Shown: positions 18,209 through 27,605 of the stretch, in pieces
How positions within the stretch are numbered: the first letter of the stretch is position 1
Layout of the letters: each line of letters begins with the position of its first letter
From: Aliiroseovarius halocynthiae
GTDB taxonomy: Bacteria; Pseudomonadota; Alphaproteobacteria; Rhodobacterales; Rhodobacteraceae
Length of the DNA stretch: 64,000 bases
Direction of reading: 5' to 3'
Assembly: GCF_007004645.1 (NCBI RefSeq)
Contig: NZ_ML660019.1
Coordinates: forward strand, 454,437 to 518,436
Translations under genes and position numbers: made by a program
Notes under the pieces: model-generated
What the model was told of the DNA's origin: nothing
Seen by the model: only the letters and a program-made list of their open reading frames with translations
Databases searched by the model: none

Positions 18209-18907
18209 TTAGACGTCCTTGTCGTCGATAAGGGGGCTTGGCTTGGCAAAACTGATCAGATCAGATTGATCACTGATCTCGATCATGCTGCCGTTCACCG
18301 ACACACCATAGGGCCGCAATGCTTTGAAGGCCCGGCTCAGGTTTTCGGGCGTCATACCCAGATACGAGGCTAAGCGGCGTTTCTCGGTTTCCAGTTCGAA
18401 TACGCTGCCGCCCCCCGCACGTGTCTGTTGGCGAAGCAAATAGTTCGCAAGCCGCTCAAGCGAGGTGCGGAGTTTCAGCTCTTTGGTTTGTTTCACCACT
18501 GTTCGGTAGCAAAGTGCCAGTTCAGTCACGATTGCCCGCGCAAAATGGTTATCCACTTCAAAGATGCTGCGCACATCTTGGCTGGGGATCATCACAATTC
18601 TGCTTTTCTCGAGCGTCCGCGCCGACATCAGATAGGGCGCATCCTTAATGGTGGCCGCCAATATGAAGGTCGAAATGGGTCGAATGGTTGAAATGCTCGT
18701 TTCGCGCCCATTCAGGTTCGAGAACAGCTCGACCGACCCGCTCAGCACTACGTGTAGGAAGTCACTGCTTTCACCTTCGGTGATCAGTTCAATTTGTGGT
18801 GGAAAATTCTGTACATAGCCCGCGCGAAGCAGGGTTTCGAAGTTTGCCTCGTCCATATGGGAAAACAGGTCGAGGCTGCGAATTTCTGGATAGTGCGACT
18901 CGGGCAT
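18209..18907 (-). CDS. CRP/FNR-family regulator without iron-sulfur cysteines, NarR-like
   Basis: Transcription regulator of 232 residues: cyclic-nucleotide-fold sensor domain (about 10-130), dimer helix, then a winged HTH. The recognition helix region MTPENLSRAFKAL carries the E--SR pattern that FNR uses to read TTGAT half-sites. The N-terminal Fe-S cysteines of FNR are absent; the only Cys is in ELALCYRT, so it is not an oxygen sensor of the FNR type. Position immediately upstream of and divergent from narK1-narK2-narGHJI matches NarR of Paracoccus, which activates nar genes in response to nitrate or nitrite. Other cysteine-free members (DNR/NnrR, NO sensors) remain possible. Confidence 0.8.
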   Translation of the reverse strand: MPESHYPEIRSLDLFSHMDEANFETLLRAGYVQNFPPQIELITEGESSDFLHVVLSGSVELFSNLNGRETSISTIRPISTFILAATIKDAPYLMSARTLEKSRIVMIPSQDVRSIFEVDNHFARAIVTELALCYRTVVKQTKELKLRTSLERLANYLLRQQTRAGGGSVFELETEKRRLASYLGMTPENLSRAFKALRPYGVSVNGSMIEISDQSDLISFAKPSPLIDDKDV

Positions 18908-18938
18908 GTTTGGCTTTCGGCTTCCTCGAGGATTACCA

Positions 18939-18968
18939 TTGATAGCGGTATCAATTGATATTAGTCAA
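18939..18968. promoter_or_regulatory. Overlapping FNR/NarR-like dyads near the regulator start
   Basis: Three symmetric elements are packed in 30 nt: TTGAT-N6-ATCAA (18939-18954), the palindrome TATCAATTGATA (18949-18960), and TTGAT-ATTA-GTCAA (18955-18968), which differs from the FNR consensus TTGAT-N4-ATCAA by one base. They lie 32-61 nt from the NarR-like start, so they may mediate autoregulation or FNR control. Confidence 0.5.
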
Positions 18969-19069
18969 TTAACCAATTGCAGAAATGACTATGCACGCTT
19001 GACCTGCCCTTGAAGCCAACCTGACTTAAGTTGCGGTACCACTTATTTCCAACGCCACCAATTGATATC

Positions 19070-19083
19070 TTGATATAGATCAA
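19070..19083 (+). promoter_or_regulatory. Perfect FNR/NarR box upstream of narK1
   Basis: TTGATATAGATCAA is an exact TTGAT-N4-ATCAA box centred at 19076.5. A class II site at -41.5 would put transcription start near 19118, leaving a 5' leader of about 74 nt before narK1; a weak -10-like GAATTT sits at 19106-19111. This is the expected anaerobic/nitrate-responsive promoter of the nar operon. Confidence 0.7.
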
Positions 19084-19191
19084 CCCCAAACTGTGCCCCC
19101 CCGAGGAATTTGAAGCCATCGAAGGGTCTCTGGAACGTCAATCAAGGGTGAACTGCCCAGACAATCCAGAGGACAACTAAGGGACAGTGTC

Positions 19192-20604
19192 ATGGAAATT
19201 CAGAATAAGGCGACAAGCCTTTGGAGTAACTTCTTTAACGTCCGAATGGTGCAAATCAGAACCTTCCACATGACGTGGTTCGCGTTCTTTTCCTGTTTCT
19301 TTGCATGGTTCGGCATCGCACCCTTGATGATCATCGTGCGCGATGAGCTTGGGTTCACGAAATCGCAGGTTGGCTGGACAATCATTGCCTCGGTGGCAAT
19401 GACGATTGTCGGCCGCTTCTTTATCGGATGGTTGTGTGACCGGATCGGACCAAGGTTGGCCTATACATGGCTGTTGATCCTTGGTGCATTTCCGGTGGCG
19501 GGTATTGGCCTTGCCGACAGCTTTGAAAGCTTTCTGATTTTCCGTTTGCTGATCGGGATGATCGGGGCGGCGTTCGTGATCACGCAGTACCATACATCTG
19601 TCATGTTCGCGCCGAACGTGGTGGGCACTGCCAATGCTACCAGTGCAGGCTGGGGTAACCTTGGTGGCGGTGTGACACAGTTTGCCATGCCGCTGGTCTT
19701 TTCGATCTTCATCACGCTGGGCTTCACGGATGCGGCCAGCTGGCGCGCAGCAATGGTTGTTGTAGGCTGCGTGATCTTTGTGGTCGGGATTGCTTACTTT
19801 TTCCTGACGCAGGACGCGCCCGACGGCAATTTCAAAGAGCTGCGCGAGAAGGGCCAGCTTGAGAAGAAAGACAAGGTCACAGGCACATATTTCAAGGCGA
19901 TGGCCGACTATCGTGTCTGGGTTTTGTTCTTCATCTACGCCGCTTGCTTTGGCATCGAGCTGACTGTCAATAACGTCGCAGCGCTGTACTTTTATGACTA
20001 TTTCGACGGCATCACTCTGGTCACTGCCGGTCTGATTGCGGCCTCGTTTGGTCTGATGAACATCTTTGCCCGTACACTGGGTGGCATTTTCGGCGATAAC
20101 TTCGCATCCCTGTGGGGGCTGAAAGGCCGGACGTTCTGGCTGTTCATCGTACTGCTGGGCGAAGGTCTTGCCCTGATGTTGTTCAGCCGCATGGATGTTC
20201 TGTTTTTGGCCATCCCAATGCTGATCATCTTCTCGCTGTTCACGCAGATGTCTGAAGGCGCGACATACTCGGTTGTTCCTTTCGTCAACAAGAAGGCGCT
20301 GGGTGCGGTGGCTGGCATTGTGGGGGCAGGCGGCAACGCCGGTGCCGTGGCTGCGGGCTTTCTGTTCAAGGGCGAAATGGCCTGGAACGATGCCTTCTTC
20401 GTGATCGGCATCATGGTGTGCTGTGCATCCGTTCTGGCGCTGTTTGTCCGCTTCTCGCCCGAGAAAGAGGCCGAAGAGAAGGCCTTGTTCGAAAAGGCTC
20501 AACTGGACGGGCTTGAATTGCGGGCTGCACGCGCTGTCGCCGCCGTGAATGAATCACGTGCCGTCGTTGACGAATACAACCGCACGCACGCCCAAAAAAT
20601 CTGA
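19192..20604 (+). CDS. narK1: NarK1-type nitrate/nitrite MFS transporter
   Basis: Twelve-helix major facilitator of 470 residues of the nitrate/nitrite porter family. The early sequence TFHMTWFAFFSCFFAWFGIAPL and LGFTKSQVGWTIIASVAMTIVGR, and the nitrate signature AGWGNLGGGVTQFAMP, match NarK1, thought to be a nitrate/proton symporter that starts nitrate respiration. AAGGGA precedes ATG 19192. In Paracoccus this domain is fused to NarK2 in one long protein; here they are two genes separated by 65 nt containing a hairpin. Cytoplasmic C-terminal tail is charged (EKEAEEKALFEKAQLDG). Confidence 0.9.
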   Translation: MEIQNKATSLWSNFFNVRMVQIRTFHMTWFAFFSCFFAWFGIAPLMIIVRDELGFTKSQVGWTIIASVAMTIVGRFFIGWLCDRIGPRLAYTWLLILGAFPVAGIGLADSFESFLIFRLLIGMIGAAFVITQYHTSVMFAPNVVGTANATSAGWGNLGGGVTQFAMPLVFSIFITLGFTDAASWRAAMVVVGCVIFVVGIAYFFLTQDAPDGNFKELREKGQLEKKDKVTGTYFKAMADYRVWVLFFIYAACFGIELTVNNVAALYFYDYFDGITLVTAGLIAASFGLMNIFARTLGGIFGDNFASLWGLKGRTFWLFIVLLGEGLALMLFSRMDVLFLAIPMLIIFSLFTQMSEGATYSVVPFVNKKALGAVAGIVGAGGNAGAVAAGFLFKGEMAWNDAFFVIGIMVCCASVLALFVRFSPEKEAEEKALFEKAQLDGLELRAARAVAAVNESRAVVDEYNRTHAQKI

Positions 20605-20618
20605 ACAAAGACAATGGT

Positions 20619-20640
20619 GGGCCGCCCGTCCCGGTGGCCC
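20619..20640 (+). other. Hairpin between narK1 and narK2
   Basis: GGGCCGCC (20619-20626) pairs with GGTGGCCC (20633-20640), 8 bp with one G-U and a 6-nt loop, with no T-run. Possible mRNA processing or stability element in the nar operon. Confidence 0.5.
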
Positions 20641-20669
20641 GCCCAATCAAACCCTGAGGAGGGACTGTC

Positions 20670-22286
20670 GTGGGACAAGATCTAAGAAACTGGACACCGG
20701 ATGACGAGGCCTTCTGGGCTTCCACCGGTAAGTCCATTGCCAACCGAAATCTGTGGATTTCCATTCCCAGCCTGCTATGTGGCTTCGCGGTCTGGCTGTA
20801 CTGGGGCATCATCACGGTGCAGATGATCAACCTGGGCTTTGGCTTTGCCAAATCCGACCTGTTTACGCTGGGTGCGATTGCCGGTCTGACCGGCGCGACT
20901 TTGCGTATTCCGTCGACCTTCTTCATTCGTATTGCGGGCGGACGAAACACGATTGTGTTTACCACCGCACTTTTGATGATCCCGGCCATCGGTGCAGGCT
21001 TGGCACTGCAAAACCCAGATACACCTCTGTGGTACTTCCAGATCCTTGCCTTCCTGTCGGGGATCGGCGGCGGTAACTTCTCGTCCTCAATGTCGAACAT
21101 CAGCTTCTTCTATCCGAAGAAGATTCAGGGCTATGCGCTGGGAATGAACGCGGGTCTGGGCAACTTCGGTGTGACCACCATGCAGATCCTGATCCCGCTG
21201 GCGATGACCATGGGCATCTTCGGTGGCGAAAGCCGCACGCTGGTGAACACGTCGGGTACGCTGATTGGCAAGATCCCTGCCGGGACCGAGACTTACATCC
21301 AGAACGCTGGCCTGATCTGGCTGGTCTTCCTGATCCCGCTGGCGATCATCGGCTGGATGGGGATGAACAACATCCGCGATGAACATGTGTCTCCGAACAT
21401 CCCGAACCCGCTTGGCGCATTCGCCACGATCTCGGGCATGTTGCTGATCGGTTTCATCACTGCAGCTTTCGGCCTATGGCTGCTGCTGCCGGGCACCGAG
21501 GGCGGTCTGCCCACATCGGGAATGGGCGTGTCTAAGTGGATCGTTCTGCCGATCGTTATCACGCTGACTGTGCTGGGCCTGAAAATGATCCCCGGCGCTG
21601 TTGGGCAAAACCTGAGCCGCCAGTACAAGATCTTTGGCAACAAGCACACTTGGGCCATGACCGTGATCTACACCATGACCTTTGGTTCGTTCATCGGCTA
21701 CTCGGCCGCGCTGGCACTGACCATCAAGGTTGTGTTTGGCTTTAGCCACGTTGAAGTCGACGGTGTGATGACCCACGACATGGTAAACCCCAACGGCCCC
21801 TCGGCCCTGATGTTTGCTTGGATGGGCCCGTTCATCGGCGCACTGATCCGCCCACTGGGTGGTATGTGGGCTGACAAAGCCGGTGGCGCGAAAGTGACCC
21901 AGATCATCTCGGTCGTCATGGTCGCCTCGGCACTGGGTGTCGCCTACTTCATCCAGCAGGCTTACTCGTCGGCAACCCCGGAACAATACTTCTATCCGTT
22001 CCTAGGCCTGTTCCTGATCCTGTTCGCCGCCACTGGCATTGGCAACGGTTCGACCTTCCGCACCATCGCCATGGTCTTCAACAAAGAACAGGCTGGCCCT
22101 GCGCTTGGTTGGACCGCTGCGGTTGCTGCTTACGGTGCGTTCATCATCCCCAAAGTGTTTGGTGAGCAGCTGAAGGCCGGAACGCCTGAATACGCCCTCT
22201 ATGGCTTCGCGATCTTCTATGCGGTCTGCATCGCCATCAACTGGTGGTTCTACCTGCGCCCCGGCGCTTACGTGAAGAACCCCTGA
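20670..22286 (+). CDS. narK2: NarK2-type nitrate/nitrite MFS transporter
   Basis: Major facilitator of 538 residues, probably a nitrate/nitrite antiporter that feeds the cytoplasmic nitrate reductase and removes nitrite. It starts with GTG behind TGAGGAGGG. MGQDLRNWTPDDEAFWASTGK is a typical NarK2 N-terminus, and nitrate signatures appear as AGLGNFGVTTMQILIP and later FLILFAATGIGNGSTFRTIAMVF. The protein is longer than NarK1 owing to larger loops between helices (for example around TSGTLIGKIPAGTETYIQ). It lies directly upstream of narG, separated by a 61-nt gap with a strong stem-loop. Confidence 0.92.
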   Translation: MGQDLRNWTPDDEAFWASTGKSIANRNLWISIPSLLCGFAVWLYWGIITVQMINLGFGFAKSDLFTLGAIAGLTGATLRIPSTFFIRIAGGRNTIVFTTALLMIPAIGAGLALQNPDTPLWYFQILAFLSGIGGGNFSSSMSNISFFYPKKIQGYALGMNAGLGNFGVTTMQILIPLAMTMGIFGGESRTLVNTSGTLIGKIPAGTETYIQNAGLIWLVFLIPLAIIGWMGMNNIRDEHVSPNIPNPLGAFATISGMLLIGFITAAFGLWLLLPGTEGGLPTSGMGVSKWIVLPIVITLTVLGLKMIPGAVGQNLSRQYKIFGNKHTWAMTVIYTMTFGSFIGYSAALALTIKVVFGFSHVEVDGVMTHDMVNPNGPSALMFAWMGPFIGALIRPLGGMWADKAGGAKVTQIISVVMVASALGVAYFIQQAYSSATPEQYFYPFLGLFLILFAATGIGNGSTFRTIAMVFNKEQAGPALGWTAAVAAYGAFIIPKVFGEQLKAGTPEYALYGFAIFYAVCIAINWWFYLRPGAYVKNP

Positions 22287-22300
22287 TACGTCTGCCCGCC

Positions 22301-22322
22301 TACCCCGGCAGATGCCGGGGTA
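22301..22322 (+). other. Strong stem-loop between narK2 and narG
   Basis: Perfect 10-bp inverted repeat TACCCCGGCA (22301-22310) and TGCCGGGGTA (22313-22322). No T-run follows, so it is better read as an mRNA processing or 3'-end-protecting element than a full terminator; it would let transporter and reductase transcripts have different lifetimes. Confidence 0.6.
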
Positions 22323-22347
22323 GGCCAGCCAACCTAGGAGAAATCAG

Positions 22348-25300
22348 ATGAGCCACCTGCTCGACAGACTGAACTTCTTCCAGTCCAAAGAACTGGAACA
22401 GTTTTCTAACGGTCACGGCCAAGTGACCAACGAAAACCGCGACTGGGAGGACACCTATCGGAATCGCTGGCGCCATGACAAAGTTGTGCGCTCGACCCAT
22501 GGGGTGAACTGTACCGGATCGTGTTCGTGGAAGATCTATGTGAAATCCGGGATCGTGACGTGGGAAACCCAACAGACCGATTACCCGCGCACCCGCCCCG
22601 ATCTGCCCAACCACGAACCGCGCGGCTGTGCCCGTGGCGCGTCCTACAGCTGGTATCTGTATTCCGCAAACCGCGTGAAGAACCCGCTGGTGCGTGGCCG
22701 TCTGATGAAAGTATGGCGCAAGATGCGTCAGACCATGTCGCCGATCGAGGCTTGGACCGCGATCCAGAACGACCCGATCCTGCGCGATTCATATGTGAAG
22801 ACCCGCGGTAAGGGCGGTTTCGTCCGCGCAAGCTGGGATGAAGCGACCGAGATTACCGCCGCCGCCAACGCCTATACGGCCAAGAAATACGGCCCCGACC
22901 GCGTGATCGGCTTCTCGCCCATCCCGGCGATGTCGATGATTTCTTACGCTGCGGGCGCCCGTTACCTTAGCCTGATTGGTGGGGTCTGCGGATCCTTCTA
23001 TGACTGGTATTGTGACCTTCCGCCGGCGTCGCCCATGACGTGGGGTGAACAGACCGACGTGCCGGAATCGGCTGACTGGTACAACGCTGGCTATCTACTG
23101 CTCTGGGGCTCGAACGTGCCGCAAACGCGGACGCCGGACGCACACTTCTATACCGAAGCCCGGTATCGCGGCACCAAGTCCGCTGTTATCTGCCCCGACT
23201 ATTCGGAAGCCGCCAAGTTTGGCGATGTCTGGCTGAACGTCAAACAGGGTACCGACGCCGCATTGGCAATGGCCTTCGGTCACGTGATCCTGCGTGAATT
23301 CCACTTGGACAATCAAGTCGAGTATTTCGAGGATTATTGCCGCAAGTATTCCGACTTCCCGATGCTGGTGAAGCTGGAAGACAAAAACGGCAAGCTGGTT
23401 CCCGGCCGTTTCCTGCGTGCTGATGATCTGGACGGCAAGCTGGGTGAAGACAATAACACGGAATGGAAAACCGTCGCGCTGGATGAAAAATCCGGTGGTC
23501 TGGTCGCGCCCAATGGCTCGATCGGGTATCGCTGGGGCGAAGATGGGGAATGGAACCTTGAAGAGCGCGCCCAAGAGGCCGACACCGATCTGAAGATGAC
23601 TTTGATCGGCGATGGCGACCATGACCGTGTTGCTGGCGTGGACTTCCCCTATTTCGGTGGCGAAGCGACCGAGCAGTTCTCGACCGGCGATGACCGTCCC
23701 GACGTTCTGACCCGCAACATCCCTGTACGCGAGATCCAGACCAAAGACGGTGTGATCCGTGTGGCCACCGTATTTGACCTGTTCTGTGCCAACTATGGCC
23801 TTGATCGTGGTCTGGGCGGCGACTGGGTTGCCAAGGACTATAACGAAGACGTGCCGGGCACACCTGCTTGGGCCGAGAAGATCACCGGCGTATCCGCCGA
23901 CAAGATCGTCCACGTCGCCCGTGAATTCGCGCAAAACGCCGAGAAGACCAACGGCAAGTCGATGATCATCATCGGCGCTGCGATGAACCACTGGTATCAC
24001 ATGGACATGAACTATCGCGGCGTGATCAACATGCTGATCATGTGCGGTTGTGTCGGTCAGTCCGGCGGTGGTTGGGCGCACTATGTGGGGCAGGAAAAAC
24101 TGCGCCCGCAGACCGGTTGGTTGCCGCTGGCATTTGCGCTGGATTGGAACCGTCCGCCGCGCCACATGAACTCGACCTCGATGTGGTATGCGCATTCGGA
24201 TCAGTGGCGTTACGAGACACTGACCGCCAGCGAGATCATTTCGCCCACAGCACCGGAAGGTGATTGGGATGCGACGATGATCGACTTTAACATCCGTGCT
24301 GAACGGATGGGCTGGTTGCCGTCGGCACCGCAGCTGAAAACCAACCCGCTGGAGGTAGCCAAACAGGCCAAGGACGCCGGGATGGAAATCCCCGCCTATG
24401 TGGCGCAGCAGCTGAAATCTGGCGATCTGGAAATGTCCTGCGAGGACCCGGATGCGCCCGAAAACTGGCCGCGCAACTTGTTTGTTTGGCGTTCGAACCT
24501 GCTGGGGTCTTCCGGTAAGGGGCACGAGTACTTCCTGAAGCACCTGCTTGGCACCGATCACGGCGTTCTGGGCAAGGATCTTGGGGAAGAAGGTGCGCAG
24601 CTTCCGAAAGAGGCCAAGTGGCATGAAGACGCGCCCGAGGGCAAGCTGGACCTGCTGGTCACGCTGGACTTCCGTATGTCGACCACTTGTGTCTATTCGG
24701 ACATCGTTCTGCCCACGGCCTCGTGGTACGAAAAGAACGACCTGAACACTTCGGACATGCACCCGTTCATCCACCCGCTTCAGGCGGCCGTGGACCCGGC
24801 TTACGAAAGCAAGTCGGATTGGGAGATCTTCAAGTCGATCGCCCACAAGTTCCAGGAAGTTGCCCCGGAAATTTTGGGTGTGGAAACGGACATCGTTCAG
24901 GTTCCGCTTCTGCATGACACCCCGGGTGAACTGGCGCAGGATCAGGTGCGTGACTGGAAGAAAGGCGAATGTGACCTTATTCCGGGCAAGACCGCGCCGA
25001 ACTATGTGCCCGTCGAACGCGACTATACCGCTGTCTACGACCACTTCGTCTCGCTTGGTCCGCTTTTGGACAAGCTGGGCAATGGCGGTAAAGGCATCAT
25101 GGTCGACGCCAAGGACGAAGTGCAGCACCTGCGCGAGCTGAATGGCGTGCATCTGGATGGCCCCGCCAAGGGTCAACCGAAGATCGTGACCGACATCGAC
25201 GCGACCGAGGTTGTGCTTATGCTGGCGCCGGAAACCAATGGCGAGGTCGCCGTCAAAGCGTGGGACAGCCTGTCCAAAGCGACAGGCCGTGATCACACCC

Positions 25301-26085
25301 ATCTGGCCAAACCAAAGGAAGACGAGAAGATCCGGTTCCGCGACATCGCCGCGCAGCCACGCAAGATCATCTCGTCCCCCACATGGTCGGGTCTGGAAAG
25401 CGAAGATGTCTGCTATAACGCGGGCTACACCAACGTGCACGAGCTGATCCCGTGGCGGACCCTGACCGGTCGTCAACAGACATATCAGGATCACCAGTGG
25501 ATGCTGGCCTTTGGTGAGGGCTTCCTGTCCTATCGCCCCCCCGTCGATCTGAAAACGATCACCGACGAGGTCCACAGCGAGAAAGACTGGCCGCATGTGG
25601 TGTTGAACTTCATCACACCGCACCAGAAATGGGGCATCCACTCGACCTATTCCGACAACCTTCACATGCTGACGCTGAACCGCGGTGGCCCGGTGATCTG
25701 GATCTCGGAAAACGATGCGAAATCGGCGGGTATTGTCGATAACGATTGGGTCGAGCTCTACAACTCGAACGGTGCCCTGACGGCCCGTGCGGTTGTTAGC
25801 CAGCGGATGAAGGACGGAACGACCTTCATGTATCACGCGCAAGAGAAAATCGTGAACACGCCCGGGTCTGAAAAGACCGGCAAGCGCGGCGGCATTCACA
25901 ACTCGGTCACGCGTGCGACGCTGAAGCCCACTCACATGATCGGCGGCTATGCCCAACAATCCTACGGTTTCAACTACTACGGCACCGTGGGTGCGAACCG
26001 CGACGAGTTTGTTGTGGTGCGCAAGATGAAGAAGGTTGACTGGCTCGACCGTGAAGCGACCCCGAATAAGGAGGCAGCAGAATGA
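22348..26085 (+). CDS. narG: Respiratory nitrate reductase alpha subunit NarG
   Basis: Catalytic molybdenum subunit of 1245 residues, on the cytoplasmic side of the membrane, reducing nitrate to nitrite. The N-terminal FS0 iron-sulfur motif is HGVNCTGSCSW with a fourth ligand in EPRGCARG (His-Cys-Cys-Cys). The region GSFYDWYCDLPPASPMTW carries the Asp that coordinates molybdenum in NarG. No twin-arginine peptide is cleaved from this type; the N-terminus MSHLLDRLNFFQ resembles the vestigial form of other NarG proteins. Length fits the family (about 1250). AGGAG lies 9 nt before ATG 22348. The 3' end overlaps narH by ATGA. Confidence 0.97.
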   Translation: MSHLLDRLNFFQSKELEQFSNGHGQVTNENRDWEDTYRNRWRHDKVVRSTHGVNCTGSCSWKIYVKSGIVTWETQQTDYPRTRPDLPNHEPRGCARGASYSWYLYSANRVKNPLVRGRLMKVWRKMRQTMSPIEAWTAIQNDPILRDSYVKTRGKGGFVRASWDEATEITAAANAYTAKKYGPDRVIGFSPIPAMSMISYAAGARYLSLIGGVCGSFYDWYCDLPPASPMTWGEQTDVPESADWYNAGYLLLWGSNVPQTRTPDAHFYTEARYRGTKSAVICPDYSEAAKFGDVWLNVKQGTDAALAMAFGHVILREFHLDNQVEYFEDYCRKYSDFPMLVKLEDKNGKLVPGRFLRADDLDGKLGEDNNTEWKTVALDEKSGGLVAPNGSIGYRWGEDGEWNLEERAQEADTDLKMTLIGDGDHDRVAGVDFPYFGGEATEQFSTGDDRPDVLTRNIPVREIQTKDGVIRVATVFDLFCANYGLDRGLGGDWVAKDYNEDVPGTPAWAEKITGVSADKIVHVAREFAQNAEKTNGKSMIIIGAAMNHWYHMDMNYRGVINMLIMCGCVGQSGGGWAHYVGQEKLRPQTGWLPLAFALDWNRPPRHMNSTSMWYAHSDQWRYETLTASEIISPTAPEGDWDATMIDFNIRAERMGWLPSAPQLKTNPLEVAKQAKDAGMEIPAYVAQQLKSGDLEMSCEDPDAPENWPRNLFVWRSNLLGSSGKGHEYFLKHLLGTDHGVLGKDLGEEGAQLPKEAKWHEDAPEGKLDLLVTLDFRMSTTCVYSDIVLPTASWYEKNDLNTSDMHPFIHPLQAAVDPAYESKSDWEIFKSIAHKFQEVAPEILGVETDIVQVPLLHDTPGELAQDQVRDWKKGECDLIPGKTAPNYVPVERDYTAVYDHFVSLGPLLDKLGNGGKGIMVDAKDEVQHLRELNGVHLDGPAKGQPKIVTDIDATEVVLMLAPETNGEVAVKAWDSLSKATGRDHTHLAKPKEDEKIRFRDIAAQPRKIISSPTWSGLESEDVCYNAGYTNVHELIPWRTLTGRQQTYQDHQWMLAFGEGFLSYRPPVDLKTITDEVHSEKDWPHVVLNFITPHQKWGIHSTYSDNLHMLTLNRGGPVIWISENDAKSAGIVDNDWVELYNSNGALTARAVVSQRMKDGTTFMYHAQEKIVNTPGSEKTGKRGGIHNSVTRATLKPTHMIGGYAQQSYGFNYYGTVGANRDEFVVVRKMKKVDWLDREATPNKEAAE

Positions 26086-27605
26086 AGGTACGTGCTCAAA
26101 TCGGCATGGTGTTGAACCTTGATAAATGTATCGGGTGCCACACCTGCTCTGTGACGTGTAAGAACGTCTGGACCTCGCGCGACGGTGTTGAATACGCATG
26201 GTTCAACAACGTGGAAAGCAAACCGGGCACCGGCTATCCGACCGACTGGGAAAACCAGGCACGTTGGAATGGTGGCTGGGAACGCACCAAGTCGGGCAAG
26301 TTGCAGCCCAAACAGGGGTCGAAATGGCGGATCTTGGCGAATATTTTCGCCAACCCCGACCTGCCCGAGATCGACGATTACTATGAGCCGTTCGATTTCG
26401 ACTATGACCACCTGAAGTCGGCCCCCGAAATGGAGGCCTTCCCCACCGCCCGCCCGCGTTCCAAGATCACTGGCGAACGGATCGAGAAGATCGAGAAGGG
26501 GCCGAACTGGGAAGAAATCCTGGGCGGCGAATTCTCTAAACGTGGTGAAGACTACAACTTCGAAGGCATCCAAAAGCAGATCTACGGGGAATACGAGAAC
26601 ACCTTCATGATGTATCTCCCCCGTCTGTGCGAGCACTGCCTGAACCCGGCGTGTGCGGCGTCGTGTCCGTCTGGCGCGATCTATAAGCGCGAGGAAGACG
26701 GCATCGTCCTGATCGACCAAGAGAAGTGTCGTGGTTGGCGGATGTGTGTCTCGGGCTGTCCTTACAAAAAGGTCTACTATAACTGGTCGACCGGTAAGTC
26801 CGAGAAATGCACCCTGTGTTATCCGCGGATTGAAAGCGGCAACCCGACCGTCTGTTCGGAAACCTGCGTCGGCCGGATCCGCTATCTGGGTGTGATGCTC
26901 TATGATGCCGACAAGATCGAGGAAGCCGCGAATGCGGAAGCCACCACCGATCTTTATGACGCGCAACTGGGTGTCTTCCTTGACCCGAATGATCCCGAGG
27001 TGATTGCCGCCGCAGCCCGCGACGGTGTCCCGCAGGATTGGATCAAGGCAGCCCAAGAAAGCCCGATCTGGAAGATGGCGATGGAGTGGAAAGTGGCGTT
27101 CCCGCTGCACCCCGAATATCGCACCCTTCCGATGGTCTGGTACATCCCGCCGCTCAGTCCGATCCAGAACGCGGCCGAAGCCGGCGCAATCGGCACGGAC
27201 GGCGCAATGCCCGACGTGAAGAACCTGCGTATCCCGGTCAAGTATCTGGCCAACATGCTGACCGCTGGCGACGAAGCCCCCGTTGTCACCGCGCTTGAGC
27301 GGATGCTGGGTATGCGGGCCTATATGCGCTCGAAAACCATCGAGGGCGTTACGGATGAGGGTCTGGCAGAACGCGTCGGTCTGTCGGGTCGCACCATCGA
27401 AGACATGTATAAAATCATGGCCCTTGCCGACTATGAAGACCGTTTCGTCATCCCGACCACGCACCGTGAGCAAGTCGAAGACGCTTACGATCTGCGCGGA
27501 GGCTGCGGTTTCACTGATACCAATGGCTGTTCCGGTGGAACGTCGAAGGCCTCGCTGTTTGGCGGTGCCAAGAAAGCCCTGAAAATGCCGTCGGAGGTGA
27601 TGTAA
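26082..27605 (+). CDS. narH: Respiratory nitrate reductase beta subunit NarH
   Basis: Electron-transfer subunit of 507 residues with four iron-sulfur clusters between NarI and NarG. The cysteine groups are CIGCHTCSVTCKNVW near the N-terminus, CEHCLNPACAASCP, CRGWRMCVSGCPYKK (where Trp replaces one Cys, the hallmark of the [3Fe-4S] centre) and CTLCYPRIESG...CSETC. Length matches NarH. It overlaps narG by 4 nt and narJ by 1 nt (TAATG). Confidence 0.97.
   Translation: MKVRAQIGMVLNLDKCIGCHTCSVTCKNVWTSRDGVEYAWFNNVESKPGTGYPTDWENQARWNGGWERTKSGKLQPKQGSKWRILANIFANPDLPEIDDYYEPFDFDYDHLKSAPEMEAFPTARPRSKITGERIEKIEKGPNWEEILGGEFSKRGEDYNFEGIQKQIYGEYENTFMMYLPRLCEHCLNPACAASCPSGAIYKREEDGIVLIDQEKCRGWRMCVSGCPYKKVYYNWSTGKSEKCTLCYPRIESGNPTVCSETCVGRIRYLGVMLYDADKIEEAANAEATTDLYDAQLGVFLDPNDPEVIAAAARDGVPQDWIKAAQESPIWKMAMEWKVAFPLHPEYRTLPMVWYIPPLSPIQNAAEAGAIGTDGAMPDVKNLRIPVKYLANMLTAGDEAPVVTALERMLGMRAYMRSKTIEGVTDEGLAERVGLSGRTIEDMYKIMALADYEDRFVIPTTHREQVEDAYDLRGGCGFTDTNGCSGGTSKASLFGGAKKALKMPSEVM

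Noticed and set aside
18209-18907. FNR (oxygen-sensing) identity for the CRP-family gene
   Set aside because: The N-terminal cysteine cluster that binds the [4Fe-4S] centre is absent; the only Cys is internal. NarR or DNR/NnrR type is preferred.
23095-26199. A 1034-residue open frame on the minus strand opposite narG
   Set aside because: It is a mirror of the GC-rich narG gene: no domain, no ribosome binding site, and narG on the other strand has complete family motifs. The same holds for the 696-residue frame opposite narH (25977-28067).
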